The notes: generated by a model from the letters alone, not told the origin. A DNA stretch of 64,000 nucleotides from Pseudoalteromonas sp. MSK9-3 (GCF_003590335.1 NZ_MIET01000007.1:62001-126000); one strand, 5' to 3'; numbered from the stretch's first letter, positions 29,222 to 38,621 are shown. Program-made: numbers and translations.

Positions 29222-30118
29222 ATGTTGAATATTGGGTTAGGTGAGATTGCAGCACTGAGTGCTGCGTTGGTGTGGGCGTGCTCTACAATTATTTATAAGC
29301 GTTTTAGTCATACACTGTCACCCTTTGAGCTAAACGTCAGTAAAGGCGTTATGGCAAGTGCGATGATGTGTATTGCTTTATTGCTGCTCCAAGACAACGC
29401 ACTACCCAGTCACGCTAATGCATGGTTATGGTTAATCGCAAGTGGCATTGTTGGCATCGCTATTGGAGACAGCGCCTATTTTGCGGCACTGAGAAATATC
29501 GGCCCCGCCAGAACCTTAGTCATTGAATCGTTGGCACCAGCCATCGCGGGGATACTCAATATTATCATTTTAGGCACCTACTTAAATACCGTCGCTTGGT
29601 TTGGCATAGCTATCACCACAGTGGGTGTTATTTTAGCGATTAAACCACACCATACATTGCCCATACTGGATAAACAAAAATACACACTCGGGGTGGCATT
29701 TGCCTTAATTGCAGCCAGTTGCCAAGCCGCGGGGATGGTGATGTCAAAGGCAGGTATGGGCGATGAAGCAACCAGTAGCCTATGGGCCGCGATGATCCGC
29801 TTGCTGTCTGGCACATTGGCTGTGGCTATTTTAGTGGCATTTTTAAAGCAACATAGTATAAGCAAAGCCATCAAACTCAAAGGGATCAGCAATAAAAAAT
29901 GGCTATTTATCGCGGTGTTCTTTGGCACCTTTATTGGCCTTTGGTTACAGCTCGGCGCGGTAAAACATACCGATCCTGCTATTGCACAAACTATTTTAGC
30001 AACCGCACCATTAATGGTAATGACACTCGCGTTCATTAAAAAAGAGGCGATCACACGCAACATGATAATAGGGGGATTGTTGGCCTTATTTGGGGTGGGT
30101 GTGTTACTAAGTGCATAA
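29222..30118 (+). CDS. EamA/DMT-superfamily transporter
   Basis: The 298-residue integral membrane protein has about ten hydrophobic segments forming two EamA repeats (about 5-140 and 155-296), with the internal SLAPAIAGILNIIILG-type motif. It is divergent from metA across a 147-bp spacer that contains met boxes, so it might be methionine-responsive. The substrate is unknown; amino-acid or metabolite export is typical of the family. A good ribosome-binding site (ggaagg) precedes the ATG. Confidence 0.88.
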   Translation: MLNIGLGEIAALSAALVWACSTIIYKRFSHTLSPFELNVSKGVMASAMMCIALLLLQDNALPSHANAWLWLIASGIVGIAIGDSAYFAALRNIGPARTLVIESLAPAIAGILNIIILGTYLNTVAWFGIAITTVGVILAIKPHHTLPILDKQKYTLGVAFALIAASCQAAGMVMSKAGMGDEATSSLWAAMIRLLSGTLAVAILVAFLKQHSISKAIKLKGISNKKWLFIAVFFGTFIGLWLQLGAVKHTDPAIAQTILATAPLMVMTLAFIKKEAITRNMIIGGLLALFGVGVLLSA

Positions 30119-30451
30119 TTCAGCGCATAATAAAAAAGCTAAAATAACTCAAATTGGAAATGACAATAAATTGTGTGTATGAAGAGATAAAAAGTGGAAG
30201 GAGGCCAGAGCCCGTTTTTGCAAACGAGGATAGCCTATATGGAGAAAGGAGTGTCTAGGTAGGATGTATAGAAGAGGGGTATGCGCGCGACAGACATTTG
30301 CTGTAGCACGCTAAAAATCAATATATTTAGAATGTAAAAAGTAGAACGTAAAAGGCTTACAGTGATGTTAAGCCTTTAAAATATTCTTGAAAGGGTCTGA
30401 TGGAATTGCGATTAGTAAGCGCTTAAATCAAAAAATATTGTAGATAACGCG
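30119..30451. other. Boundary region between EamA gene and tail cluster
   Basis: This 333-bp stretch contains no recognisable gene. It holds an inverted repeat, AAAGGCTTA (30351-30359) / TAAGCCTTT (30369-30377), that could terminate the leftward tail transcript. No tRNA or obvious phage attachment site is seen; if the tail cluster was acquired, its left junction is probably here. Confidence 0.55.
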
Positions 30452-31462
30452 CTAAGACGCAATTTGCTCACACAATAAATAAGAGGCAAACCCCTCACCA
30501 TTAATGCAGTGTTCAACTTCACTGACATACCACTTACCGTCTACAGTGGTTTGGGTGTTGACGATTTTAACAACGGCCCCTGCACCAATAGCGGGATTGC
30601 CAATTACTTTTGCTCTCATTGACTTGGCACTGCGATTTAACCGGTTATGTTTGGCTGTGGCCGCTTGCGTTGCATAGGCTTCATCTGCATACACATAAGG
30701 TAGAATAGTGGCTGGCGCGCCCTTGCCTGCTTTAACTTGTTTGCGCTTTGCTTCATTCTGATCATAAAAATACGCTTTGACTTCGCCAACTTTACGATAT
30801 GCATCTTGCATATAGTGCCAAGACAGTAATTGACCAACATCTATTTCAACTTCTTTGAGTGGCTTACCTGACAACGACTTGCCTGTACCTCGCGCCATAA
30901 AAACCAGTTTATCTTGTGCGATTTTGAGCACCGCATCATATTGCTCTGCAAGCTTAGTCAGCAATTGTAAATCACTTTCACTTTGCTCAATATGTGGCAG
31001 TTCAATACTTGTAAAATCAGGGCCTACTTTTGGGTCTAAACCATGCTCAGCAGCAATATCAGACACTAAATCACCCAACTTTTGGGGCGTGCTCGGGTCA
31101 TCAGGCCAAGATTTTTGTTTCGGGGTTTTAAGACCTGTGTGCCACAGCATTTTATTGCCAAATAACTCAAGTGAACGAACAGGGCCTGACACACTGTATT
31201 CGCCCACTTCAAATGCACCTAAAGGCGATAGCTTTGCCGACTTATCCGCCGCGCCATTTTTATACCCCATCGCAATTTCAACAATATCTGTCGCTTTTGG
31301 CTCTTGGATTGGTGCAGTGCCTAGGTTATCAAACCTGACATAACAAGTGTCACTTTGCAGCCCCGTTCTCAGGCTAACCCGCACTTCAACCATTCTGTCT
31401 CGCAAACGCTCAGCCACTTCTTTACCGTTTGCTTTAATTGAATACTGAGGCTGTAAACCCAT
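30452..31462 (-). CDS. P2 gpD-like tail/baseplate hub protein (late control D family)
   Basis: The 336-residue protein resembles gpD of phage P2 and the R-pyocin homologue, the hub protein bridging tube and spike. Visible features are an N-terminal beta-rich domain, VSDIAAEHGLDP and ELPHIEQSESDLQLLTKLAEQYDAVLKI in the middle, and a C-terminal NPAIGAGAVVKIVN...WYVSEVEH. I start at the ATG at 31462 (ggaagg upstream), 10 bases after gpX; a longer frame to 31504 overlaps gpX needlessly. It is the last gene of the cluster, as D is in P2. Confidence 0.88.
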   Translation of the reverse strand: MGLQPQYSIKANGKEVAERLRDRMVEVRVSLRTGLQSDTCYVRFDNLGTAPIQEPKATDIVEIAMGYKNGAADKSAKLSPLGAFEVGEYSVSGPVRSLELFGNKMLWHTGLKTPKQKSWPDDPSTPQKLGDLVSDIAAEHGLDPKVGPDFTSIELPHIEQSESDLQLLTKLAEQYDAVLKIAQDKLVFMARGTGKSLSGKPLKEVEIDVGQLLSWHYMQDAYRKVGEVKAYFYDQNEAKRKQVKAGKGAPATILPYVYADEAYATQAATAKHNRLNRSAKSMRAKVIGNPAIGAGAVVKIVNTQTTVDGKWYVSEVEHCINGEGFASYLLCEQIAS

Positions 31463-31472
31463 AATCCTTCCC

Positions 31473-31688
31473 TCAATCCCAAATATTAATGACGTTGTCT
31501 GCAATCGGTTTCGTGATCACTTCTGGCAAAAATATAGCGATATTTTCAGCATAAATACCGCCTTTTTCAGCCAGTCCATGATTTGCTTCTAGCACTAACT
31601 CAACCATGCCACTGCTGCGCCCATAATGACGCCAGCAAATATGGTCTAAGCAATCCCCATCTCGGGTAATATAAGTTACTCCGTTCAT
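31473..31688 (-). CDS. P2 gpX-like tail protein
   Basis: The 71-residue protein with a LysM-like pattern (YITRDGDCLDHICWRHYG, EANHGLAEKGGIY, FLPE) matches the tail protein X family of P2 and R-pyocins, which is probably a small baseplate or tail component. It lies between U and D, its usual place. Confidence 0.92.
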   Translation of the reverse strand: MNGVTYITRDGDCLDHICWRHYGRSSGMVELVLEANHGLAEKGGIYAENIAIFLPEVITKPIADNVINIWD

Positions 31689-31700
31689 TGGCTTACCTCA

Positions 31701-32147
31701 TTACTTGGTGTTTGCATCATGGCGCTTTAATTCCATAGAGAACTTAATTTCTCGTGGGATACCATCGTTTAAAAACAGGGTTCTATCTTCACTGATTGAC
31801 ATTATTATCCAGTTGCCCAGCACACGCCCCACACTGGGGTCTGACTTGCCACTTGCTTGCACATAAGTAAGCTTTAAAGGCAATTGAGTGATTGCCTCTG
31901 CGCGCATTTTGTCGACTTGTGTCAGGCCATCTTTTACCAATTGAGGGTAAATTGTGCCCGTAAGACTTAACGTTTGATCCCCAACACCTACAAACTGCAT
32001 TGAAGGGCTACTATCTTCAGTTTGAGAGTCTTGTGTTTTCCAGCGGTAATCTGTATTGAACTTTAAATTGTCAAAAGCAGCCCCTCCAACAGAAAACTTA
32101 AACTCCCCTAATTGCATCATGTGTGATGCATTGACTACTTTTTCCAT
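31701..32147 (-). CDS. P2 gpU-like tail protein
   Basis: The 148-residue protein of the phage tail protein U family (P2 gpU is 159 residues) is a hub-associated component needed for tail assembly. Typical features are MMQLGEFKFSVG near the start, WKTQD, and the C-terminal IKFSMELKRHD. Its ATG overlaps the tape-measure stop (TAATG), indicating coupled translation. Gene order T-U-X-D is as in P2. Confidence 0.9.
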   Translation of the reverse strand: MEKVVNASHMMQLGEFKFSVGGAAFDNLKFNTDYRWKTQDSQTEDSSPSMQFVGVGDQTLSLTGTIYPQLVKDGLTQVDKMRAEAITQLPLKLTYVQASGKSDPSVGRVLGNWIIMSISEDRTLFLNDGIPREIKFSMELKRHDANTK

Positions 32148-35100
32148 TAAGCTACCTCATCAATATATCGAGTACGCAGATCTCGTTGTGCTTGCACTTG
32201 TTTTTGTTCAAGCACTTGTTTAATTTGCTCAGCAATTTCAATCGCCGACATGCCTGGGGTGGTGTTCACAGTAATGTTTGCATTGACGGTGACACTCGAA
32301 GATCCTGATGTACTACTTCGAGTTCTTTTCTCAGTCACAACTTTGGCTTTATCATCCGCTAATTCACTTGCTTTTAACCCGGCAGGTGCCAACTTTTGTG
32401 ATTTCTCTTTGTCATCCGTAAAGAACTTGTCTACCACCCAGCCAGCAGCTTGACCACCATATTTATTACCTAATGAACCTGCTGCATACCCCGCAAATGG
32501 TGCCAATAATTTGAATGGTAAAGGTGCAAACTTAGCTACCGCACTTGTGGCCAACTGGCTAGCTCCAGCACCAATAACCGTGCCACCGATTGTTTGCGCC
32601 TTTTCCTTGGTTGACAAGGAGTCGTCATTTGCCGCCTTAAGAATCGTATCTATATTCAGTGCATGACCCAGAACCCCGCCATACTTGGACATTGACTTCA
32701 TAGGGCCTGTATTTTTCCCCATGCTTTGTTCTGCTAAAGCGCCAAAACTTGTCAACGCATTAAACTCATTAATGACATTATTTTTTACAAAATCTAATCC
32801 CATATCCGAGTATTTAGCAGCGCTTGAAGATTGGTCATTTGGTTTTTCGTAGCCTTCATATAAATTAGCCAAAGACATGGCTGCACCAACAGGGTTTGGC
32901 AAGACCGAGTTAAGTGTTTGTGTCACTGGGTGTGACATTGCTTGGCTAAAAAATGATGGCGCCTCATTACCCTTTTCTGATTTTCTCCCAGCACTATCTT
33001 TATCTATGGGAGCATTTGAGTTATTAGCTGACTGTTCAGCCAAACTTTTAATCTTTGAACCACTATGCTCCAGTGAGACCACATTGCTTGGTGCATTGCT
33101 CTCATTTAAAGGCTCGTCAGACTTACCTTTCTGTTTAGGCTCTGATTTTTCATCAGACTCGTCTAACGTACTGCCAAACCAGCCACCTAACATACCGCCT
33201 AGTGATTCACCACCAAAGGCACCTAACGCACCGCCAACAATGCCACCAATCGCAGTACCAAACACGGGGATCACTGAACCAATTGCGGCACCGGCTGCGG
33301 CACCGGCTAAAGCACCACCCGCACTGCCCGCAGCCTGTCCAACTTGCTGTGATTTTTCCTGTTTTGTTAGGCTATCATCAGATAAAGTCGACGCCACATC
33401 CATAACACCCATCGCAGCCGTCACCGGTGCAGCCAAACGGCCAAATAGCTTACCAAGTGGGCTTCTGGTGATCCCCTTAATAAGCCCTTTGCCTTTAAAC
33501 AACCCTTTTTTCGGTTTACTGAAAATCGGGTCATTGGCCGCCATCGGTTTACCCAATTTTGTATTCGACGCCTTGGTATTCGCTGCTTTTGCTTTAGTCT
33601 GCGATGGTGTTTTTTTCGCCTGCTCATTTTTATCAGCGTCTGACAAACCGCCATCAATAACAGAAAGCTTTGGCTTATTTGCCGGTTTTGCTTTTACTTT
33701 GGCTGACTCCTTCGTTTTAGAAGGCGTGTCTTTTGCCCATGGTTTTTTATTGCTTTTGGGTGACTTTTTCTCATCAGAGAGATCATCTTCTCGTTGAGCG
33801 TCTCGCCCTTTACCTTTATTACCACGGCCTTTTTTATTGCGTCGGTTGCCTTTTTTACCGCCTTTATTTTTACGCTTTTTAGGCTTTTTCTTTTTTTCTT
33901 TCTCTTCTTCGTCAGGGGCTTCAAAGTCAGTCTCAGCTTCCCCGCCCGAGAACATATCGGCAATCCCCCCTAAACCAAATCCGTCAAGTAAATCAGGGAG
34001 GGCGCCTGTTATTGATGATAAGTCGCCTTTTAAAATCCCTTTAAAATCTAATTTCGCCAACGTCGCTGCGTGATCTTGCATAAACGAAGCGGCACCTTCA
34101 AAACCAAAGGCATTGAGTAAATCAGGTCCAGCGCTTAGTAACGAGTCTAAGTCTCCCCCCATTATGCCTTTAACATCGAGCTGTTTTAACGCAGGTAAGG
34201 CCGACTCCATCATACCCGCAGCGCCCTCTAACCCTAACGAGTTTAATAAACCAGGGCCTGCGTCTAATAATGATGAAATATCGCCACTGGCGATCCCTTT
34301 CATATCGAGTTGTTTCAGCGCGGGCAGTGCTTCGCCAAATTTGTCTGCTGCATCACCCAAGCCGAATGCGCGTAATGCATCGGGTCCGGCGTCCATCAAT
34401 GAGCTTAAATCGCCTTGCATCAGGCCATTCATATCCAGTTTTGACATTGCTGGCATGGCGTGTTCAAGTACGTCTGCCGCTCCACCAAAATCAAAGTTGC
34501 GCAGTAATTCTGGCCCAGCTTTTTCAAGCGACGATAAGTCACCGCTCATGATCCCCTGTGGATCAAGCTGCTTAAGCGCGGGTAATGCCGTTTGCATTGC
34601 ATCTGCGGCACCACCAAAATTAGCAGAGCGCAAAATATCAGGGGCCGTATCGAGTAAACTGCTTAAATCACCTTGTGCAACACCGGCTAAATCTAACTGC
34701 TCTAGCGCAGGTATTCTTTGTGTAATTGACTGGTGTATACCGTCTAAATCAAGGGTTTTTATTAATTCAGGAGCCGCATCTTTTAAAGAGCTTAAATCTC
34801 CATTCATAAGCCCTTTCATATCTAACTGCTGCAATGCAGGCATAACAGTTTGCATCGCATCGGCCGCACCACCAAAGTCAGCCGTTCGCAAAATATCGGG
34901 AGCCGTTTTTAATAAACTGCTTAAATCCCCTTCTACAACGCCCGCTAAGTCAAGCTGAGAGAGCGCCGGCATATTTTGCGCAATCGATTGATTAAGCGCG
35001 TCAATATCCACTGCTTTTATTAGCTCTGGGGCTGCGTCTTTTAACGAGCTTAAATCGCCTTGCATAATGGCACCGGCATCAATGCTGTGCAATGCAGGTA

Positions 35101-36088
35101 ACATGTTCTCGATTGTTTGCGCCGCTTGCGGCATGTTTAACGCATCAAGTGCAGCGGGAGCTGCATCTGCCAAAGAGCTTAAATCGCCTTGTAATACTGC
35201 ACCAGCGTCTAACTTATCTAGCACTGGCAGTGCTTTACCCACCATATTGGCCGCTTGGCCAAATCCCATATTCTCTAGCACTTGTGGTGCTGTTGCCGTT
35301 AGGCTCGACAAGTCGCCATCCATCATGCCCGGAATATCGAGCTGATTAAAAGTCGCCAACCCGGTTTTAAGTGAATCCGCCGCTTCTGGCATATTCAACG
35401 CATCTAAAACTTGCGGCGCAGTCGACGCTAATAAGTCGAGTTGCTGTGACAGGACTTGCTCACCACCACTGGCTGAAAATGCAGCACCGTGCTGAGCTAT
35501 CACATCCGTTAAACCCGCAATATCTACCGAGTTAGAAATTTCTGGCAGGGCTTGCTGTAACCCAGATAAATCTTGTTTTACCACATGTTGAAAGTCGCTA
35601 AAGTCTAATCCTTTAACATGGTGACTCAACCCGGCTATCGCCTGTGATAAATCAGCTCCTTGGCTCATCTGTGCTGACAAATCAGTTGCCGCCGCTGAGG
35701 TAGCCGCTTGTGCTTTTGCTTGTGCTGCGTTTTTCTGATTTTCTAGTGCCTGTATTGCACCATTATTTCCTGTATTCTGTGTCGCGGCTTTACTTAAACT
35801 TACCAGTTGCTGCTTAAGCACATTGCCATTATCGGCCATGACCTGATTAAGGTTAAACTTGGCCAATTGCGTTAAAATCGGCGCAATTGAGTTAGGTTTA
35901 AGTATGGCACCTGAGGCTTTCATGCTTTGTACAGCTTGCCCGAGCTCTTTTGCCGAATCGGCTTGATTTTGCTGAACCTTAGGTAGTTTATTTTTAACTT
36001 TATTGGCTGTATTCGCCTTTTTTTTACTGACTGCGGGAGATTTTTTTTTCGCACCGCGTTTTTGATCGGATGATCCGTGACGTTTCAT
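32147..36088 (-). CDS. Tape measure protein (gpT-like) with 43-residue repeats
   Basis: The 1313-residue protein sits where P2 T (815 residues) lies, between E/E' and U. Segments in order are a Lys-rich N-terminus; Gln/Ala-rich helices (about 30-250); ten consecutive 43-residue repeats (258-687) with the motif GDLSSLxxAxPxLL; a very basic and acidic low-complexity linker (about 705-840); Gly/Ala-rich hydrophobic segments (about 905-985) typical of tape measures that insert in membranes; and a C-terminal helical domain. I start at ATG 36088 with AGG 7 bases upstream; TTG 36109 is a weaker alternative. Tape length sets tail length, so the particle should be longer than P2 or R-pyocin tails unless the repeats fold compactly. 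Confidence 0.88.
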   Translation of the reverse strand: MKRHGSSDQKRGAKKKSPAVSKKKANTANKVKNKLPKVQQNQADSAKELGQAVQSMKASGAILKPNSIAPILTQLAKFNLNQVMADNGNVLKQQLVSLSKAATQNTGNNGAIQALENQKNAAQAKAQAATSAAATDLSAQMSQGADLSQAIAGLSHHVKGLDFSDFQHVVKQDLSGLQQALPEISNSVDIAGLTDVIAQHGAAFSASGGEQVLSQQLDLLASTAPQVLDALNMPEAADSLKTGLATFNQLDIPGMMDGDLSSLTATAPQVLENMGFGQAANMVGKALPVLDKLDAGAVLQGDLSSLADAAPAALDALNMPQAAQTIENMLPALHSIDAGAIMQGDLSSLKDAAPELIKAVDIDALNQSIAQNMPALSQLDLAGVVEGDLSSLLKTAPDILRTADFGGAADAMQTVMPALQQLDMKGLMNGDLSSLKDAAPELIKTLDLDGIHQSITQRIPALEQLDLAGVAQGDLSSLLDTAPDILRSANFGGAADAMQTALPALKQLDPQGIMSGDLSSLEKAGPELLRNFDFGGAADVLEHAMPAMSKLDMNGLMQGDLSSLMDAGPDALRAFGLGDAADKFGEALPALKQLDMKGIASGDISSLLDAGPGLLNSLGLEGAAGMMESALPALKQLDVKGIMGGDLDSLLSAGPDLLNAFGFEGAASFMQDHAATLAKLDFKGILKGDLSSITGALPDLLDGFGLGGIADMFSGGEAETDFEAPDEEEKEKKKKPKKRKNKGGKKGNRRNKKGRGNKGKGRDAQREDDLSDEKKSPKSNKKPWAKDTPSKTKESAKVKAKPANKPKLSVIDGGLSDADKNEQAKKTPSQTKAKAANTKASNTKLGKPMAANDPIFSKPKKGLFKGKGLIKGITRSPLGKLFGRLAAPVTAAMGVMDVASTLSDDSLTKQEKSQQVGQAAGSAGGALAGAAAGAAIGSVIPVFGTAIGGIVGGALGAFGGESLGGMLGGWFGSTLDESDEKSEPKQKGKSDEPLNESNAPSNVVSLEHSGSKIKSLAEQSANNSNAPIDKDSAGRKSEKGNEAPSFFSQAMSHPVTQTLNSVLPNPVGAAMSLANLYEGYEKPNDQSSSAAKYSDMGLDFVKNNVINEFNALTSFGALAEQSMGKNTGPMKSMSKYGGVLGHALNIDTILKAANDDSLSTKEKAQTIGGTVIGAGASQLATSAVAKFAPLPFKLLAPFAGYAAGSLGNKYGGQAAGWVVDKFFTDDKEKSQKLAPAGLKASELADDKAKVVTEKRTRSSTSGSSSVTVNANITVNTTPGMSAIEIAEQIKQVLEQKQVQAQRDLRTRYIDEVA
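34028..35317 (-). repeat. Ten tandem 129-bp repeats in the tape measure gene
   Basis: The codon for the Gly of GDLSS recurs every 129 bases from 35317 down to 34027, exactly ten full units with no indels, flanked by degenerate copies. Units are diverged at the DNA level but conserve GDLSSL, AxP, LxxxxFGGAAD and ALPALxQLDxxGxM positions. Confidence 0.92.
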
Positions 36089-36109
36089 AGCTATACCTGG
36101 GAGATGCAA

Positions 36110-36332
36110 AGAAGTGAGCTGAATACTTGCCTGCCAGTAAACCTGCCTGCTTCAATAGCAAGACGCGTACATAACTGAAATAACAAGCGTGAAATAATGG
36201 GCCGAGGGCCGATAGAATTGAAAAAGATATGCGAAATAACAATACGTTAAGTGTTTAACTCGCTAACCTATTAAGAAGAGCGATTGCGATTTTGCTTAGC
36301 CTTTTATTAGAAAAGGTATTGAATGTAGCAGT
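36110..36332. other. Intergenic region between E' terminator and tape measure
   Basis: This AT-rich region of about 220 bp holds no gene. Because a terminator lies upstream (36333-36358), a promoter for T-U-X-D is expected here, but I cannot define its boxes. Confidence 0.45.
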
Positions 36333-36358
36333 AAAAAAGGCAGGTCAATGACCTGCCT
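36333..36358 (-). terminator. Rho-independent terminator overlapping the end of E'
   Basis: On the minus strand a perfect 10-bp stem AGGCAGGTCA / TGACCTGCCT with a one-base centre is followed by T5. It overlaps the last codons of the E' frame and separates the sheath/tube/E unit from the tape measure. Confidence 0.85.
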
Positions 36359-36473
36359 CTGTTTCATTTTTATAGTCAACGGCCGCTTCAAACCAGTCAC
36401 AAAGCTCTGGTTCAGTTAAGCCGTTTAATTCTTGTAAGCCCCACCCGGTATATTTTGCGAGGGCTATAACCAT
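36345..36473 (-). CDS. P2 gpE'-like tail assembly chaperone frame
   Basis: A 42-codon frame (MVIALAKYTGWGLQELNGL...) matches the GpE' family, the extension made in P2 by -1 frameshifting out of E. Here it is also in the -1 frame relative to E and stays open upstream through E's last codons (…RIPPKRLKAM), so an E+E' fusion is possible. A candidate slip site is the T-TTT-C run near the end of E. An independent start at ATG 36473 cannot be excluded. The stop is TGA at 36345-36347. Confidence 0.75.
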   Translation of the reverse strand: MVIALAKYTGWGLQELNGLTEPELCDWFEAAVDYKNETEAGH

Positions 36474-36478
36474 GGCTT

Positions 36479-36736
36479 TTAAGCGCTTGGGCGGGATACG
36501 AGAAAAGCCTGTAGCTTTTCTCTTAGTTTGACAAAGTCACTCCAGTCTAATTCTTCAATTACATCTGGAGACACTTCACACAAATGTGAGAAGTAACGAA
36601 TTTCGCTTTCTGATTCACTTAAATCCGTTTTGTCTACCATTAATCTATCACGTACCTTTGGTCGTCTCATTTTAAGCTCTGCATACTCATGCGCGTCGAC
36701 CGTGACTGGGAAAGTCAGTTTAATGATATCTGTCAT
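36479..36736 (-). CDS. P2 gpE-like tail assembly chaperone
   Basis: The 85-residue protein of the phage tail assembly gpE family (P2 gpE is 91 residues) has MTDIIKLTFPVTVDAHEY, MRRPKVRDRL and the C-terminal LREKLQAFL helix. It lies between the tube gene FII and the tape measure, as in P2 and R-pyocins. It helps load the tape measure before tube polymerisation. A -1 frame (E') continues past its stop. Confidence 0.88.
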   Translation of the reverse strand: MTDIIKLTFPVTVDAHEYAELKMRRPKVRDRLMVDKTDLSESESEIRYFSHLCEVSPDVIEELDWSDFVKLREKLQAFLVSRPSA

Positions 36737-36742
36737 AACTTA

Positions 36743-37252
36743 TTAAGCTCCAATTGCTGTGCGAAGTAGCGCCATTTGATCAACACCGTTAACGATGCGA
36801 ACATCATTGCCTAAGTCGATGTCGTAAATGACGTCTGCGCCAATTTCTAATTTATATTTTTGTACTGCATACTGCATAGTCAGCTTGGCTTCTTCGCCAT
36901 CTTTCCAGTTGCCCATATCCATTTCTTTGAAGAAACCAGACAACGTAACTTTTACAGGTACTGGCGCTTCGCCTTGTGCTTGAATTGCACCACGTGCAAC
37001 AAGTGGCTTAGTAATATCAGCCCAGCCACCCATCAATTTTAATAGATCAGCGTTGTACTCAAGTAATGTGATTGTGCCTTCCATTTTCTCAAGCTGGCCC
37101 ACATCAAGTTCGATTGGCGCTTGAAAACCAGACGTCACTTCACGTGTTTTAACCGTTACTTTTGGCAGCGTGATTTCATCTGCGATACCAAGGTAGCCCT
37201 TACCATCAACAAATAATTTAAACTTTTTTAGAATTTTAGGAGATGTTGCCAT
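36743..37252 (-). CDS. Contractile tail tube protein FII
   Basis: The 169-residue protein matches the phage major tail tube family (P2 FII is 172 residues): VDGKGYLGIADEITLPKV, TSGFQAPIELDVGQLEKMEGT, and a beta-rich C-terminus. It polymerises into the rigid inner tube. Its ATG overlaps the sheath stop (TAATG), coupling the two most abundant tail proteins. Confidence 0.94.
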   Translation of the reverse strand: MATSPKILKKFKLFVDGKGYLGIADEITLPKVTVKTREVTSGFQAPIELDVGQLEKMEGTITLLEYNADLLKLMGGWADITKPLVARGAIQAQGEAPVPVKVTLSGFFKEMDMGNWKDGEEAKLTMQYAVQKYKLEIGADVIYDIDLGNDVRIVNGVDQMALLRTAIGA

Positions 37253-38586
37253 TATACGATTTCCTCTAGGTAGTTGTTAGTAAGGATGCTTTTGAATGTA
37301 ATATGCTCAGCTGGTGTTGGTGGCGTGAAATCAAAGCTGAAATACACTTTACCTGCTTGAATATTGATTGGTGTGTTTAGTTCTTCATCAGCCCAAATTT
37401 CACCACCCAAGATTGCACCTTGTGCTTTTAGGCTATCAAGGTAACCTTGCACACTTTGTACAACATCATCGATGTATGTTTTAGTGATGTTACGGTCAAC
37501 TGCCCACATGTGAGCACGTAGTAATGAATCGTTGATCATGTCCGCGGTACGAACAACCGATAAGAACGCCCATTTAGGGTCATCAGAACACGTACGGTTA
37601 CCCCAAAGCTTAAAGCCGTTTTGACGAATAATTGTTGCTACTTCGTTTTCGTTCAGTAAGTTAGCTCGAGCATTTGCATCACCTAGTTGGAAATCGATTG
37701 GACGAGCTGTCGCCACAATACCATTCATATTGGTGTTACTTGGACTCCACCAGAAACCACGGTCGTTATCTGATTTTGCAATCATACCTGCAACACGTGC
37801 ACTGGCTGGTTCTACAACTGATTTACCATCGCGGAACACTTTAACTGCTGGGTCAACCACAAATACTCGGCGTGAACCAAAGTCTTTACGGTATGCTTTT
37901 GCTGCGTCGTCATCAGAGTTTGGCCCATCAGCAATGATAACGGCACGTAGGCGCTGAGCAATACCAACTAAATCGGTAACAACTGGGTTTTTCTCTGTGC
38001 CATCTTTTTGATGTGTATACCCAGGTGCAACTAAAATGCGCGGTGCAACACCCACAACAGATTCAGCACCAAGGAATGCCTGCATACCTTCAAATGAACC
38101 GTCAGCAGCAACGCCACCAATGATATTTTGAGTAACAGCAGCTTCAGTACCATCAGCAACACGTACAACAATAATTACAGCACCTGCTTGGTCGAAAATA
38201 CCGTCAACACCTGGTACTAGCGTACCTTTACGGTCATACTCAACATCATCAACTGCTTTTTCAACTTTATCTGTTAATGCTTTAAGCTCATCAGCCGTCG
38301 GCTCAACATTGCCATTCGCTTTTTTAAAGTCAGAAACTTCAGTAGCGAGTGCCGCATCACGTAAAGTCTGTAAACGCGTTTTAAAATCCGCATTTTCAGG
38401 GTTAACTAACTTTGCTGCTTCAGCGCGCTTACCAGCAATCAATACTGGCGTATTTAAAGGAAACGCGTCTTCATCTGCAAAAGGCGCTGTACCTATCAAG
38501 CCAATTACTGAGCTTTTTACTGTTTTAATTGGACGAGTGCCTGATTGCGCCTCGATTACCTCTACACCATGTAGAAATTTTGACAT
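37252..38586 (-). CDS. Contractile tail sheath protein FI
   Basis: The 444-residue sheath protein is of P2/R-pyocin type (P2 FI is 396 residues): the N-terminal MSKFLHGVEVIEAQSGTRPI, the central GFWWSPSNTNMNGIV and GFKLWGNRTCSDD motifs, and the C-terminal sheath core. A start at ATG 38586 is supported by aaggaga; the frame extends upstream to 38631 without a ribosome-binding site. A variable insertion around residues 75-170 (VEPTADELKALTDKVEKAV) probably faces outward. A terminator-like hairpin lies only 35 bases upstream of the start. Confidence 0.94.
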   Translation of the reverse strand: MSKFLHGVEVIEAQSGTRPIKTVKSSVIGLIGTAPFADEDAFPLNTPVLIAGKRAEAAKLVNPENADFKTRLQTLRDAALATEVSDFKKANGNVEPTADELKALTDKVEKAVDDVEYDRKGTLVPGVDGIFDQAGAVIIVVRVADGTEAAVTQNIIGGVAADGSFEGMQAFLGAESVVGVAPRILVAPGYTHQKDGTEKNPVVTDLVGIAQRLRAVIIADGPNSDDDAAKAYRKDFGSRRVFVVDPAVKVFRDGKSVVEPASARVAGMIAKSDNDRGFWWSPSNTNMNGIVATARPIDFQLGDANARANLLNENEVATIIRQNGFKLWGNRTCSDDPKWAFLSVVRTADMINDSLLRAHMWAVDRNITKTYIDDVVQSVQGYLDSLKAQGAILGGEIWADEELNTPINIQAGKVYFSFDFTPPTPAEHITFKSILTNNYLEEIV

Positions 38587-38621
38587 ATGAATCTCCTTTA
38601 AGGGTATGTCAGTTAGAAACA

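Noticed and set aside
30119..30451. Phage attachment site at the left boundary
   Set aside because: No tRNA or direct repeat could be identified; the second copy would lie outside the window.
32877..34958. Long plus-strand ORFs (281 and 306 residues) opposite the tape measure gene
   Set aside because: Their Pro/Ser/Leu-rich repetitive composition mirrors the Gly/Ala/Asp-rich repeats on the other strand; the minus strand fits tape measure position and domain order.
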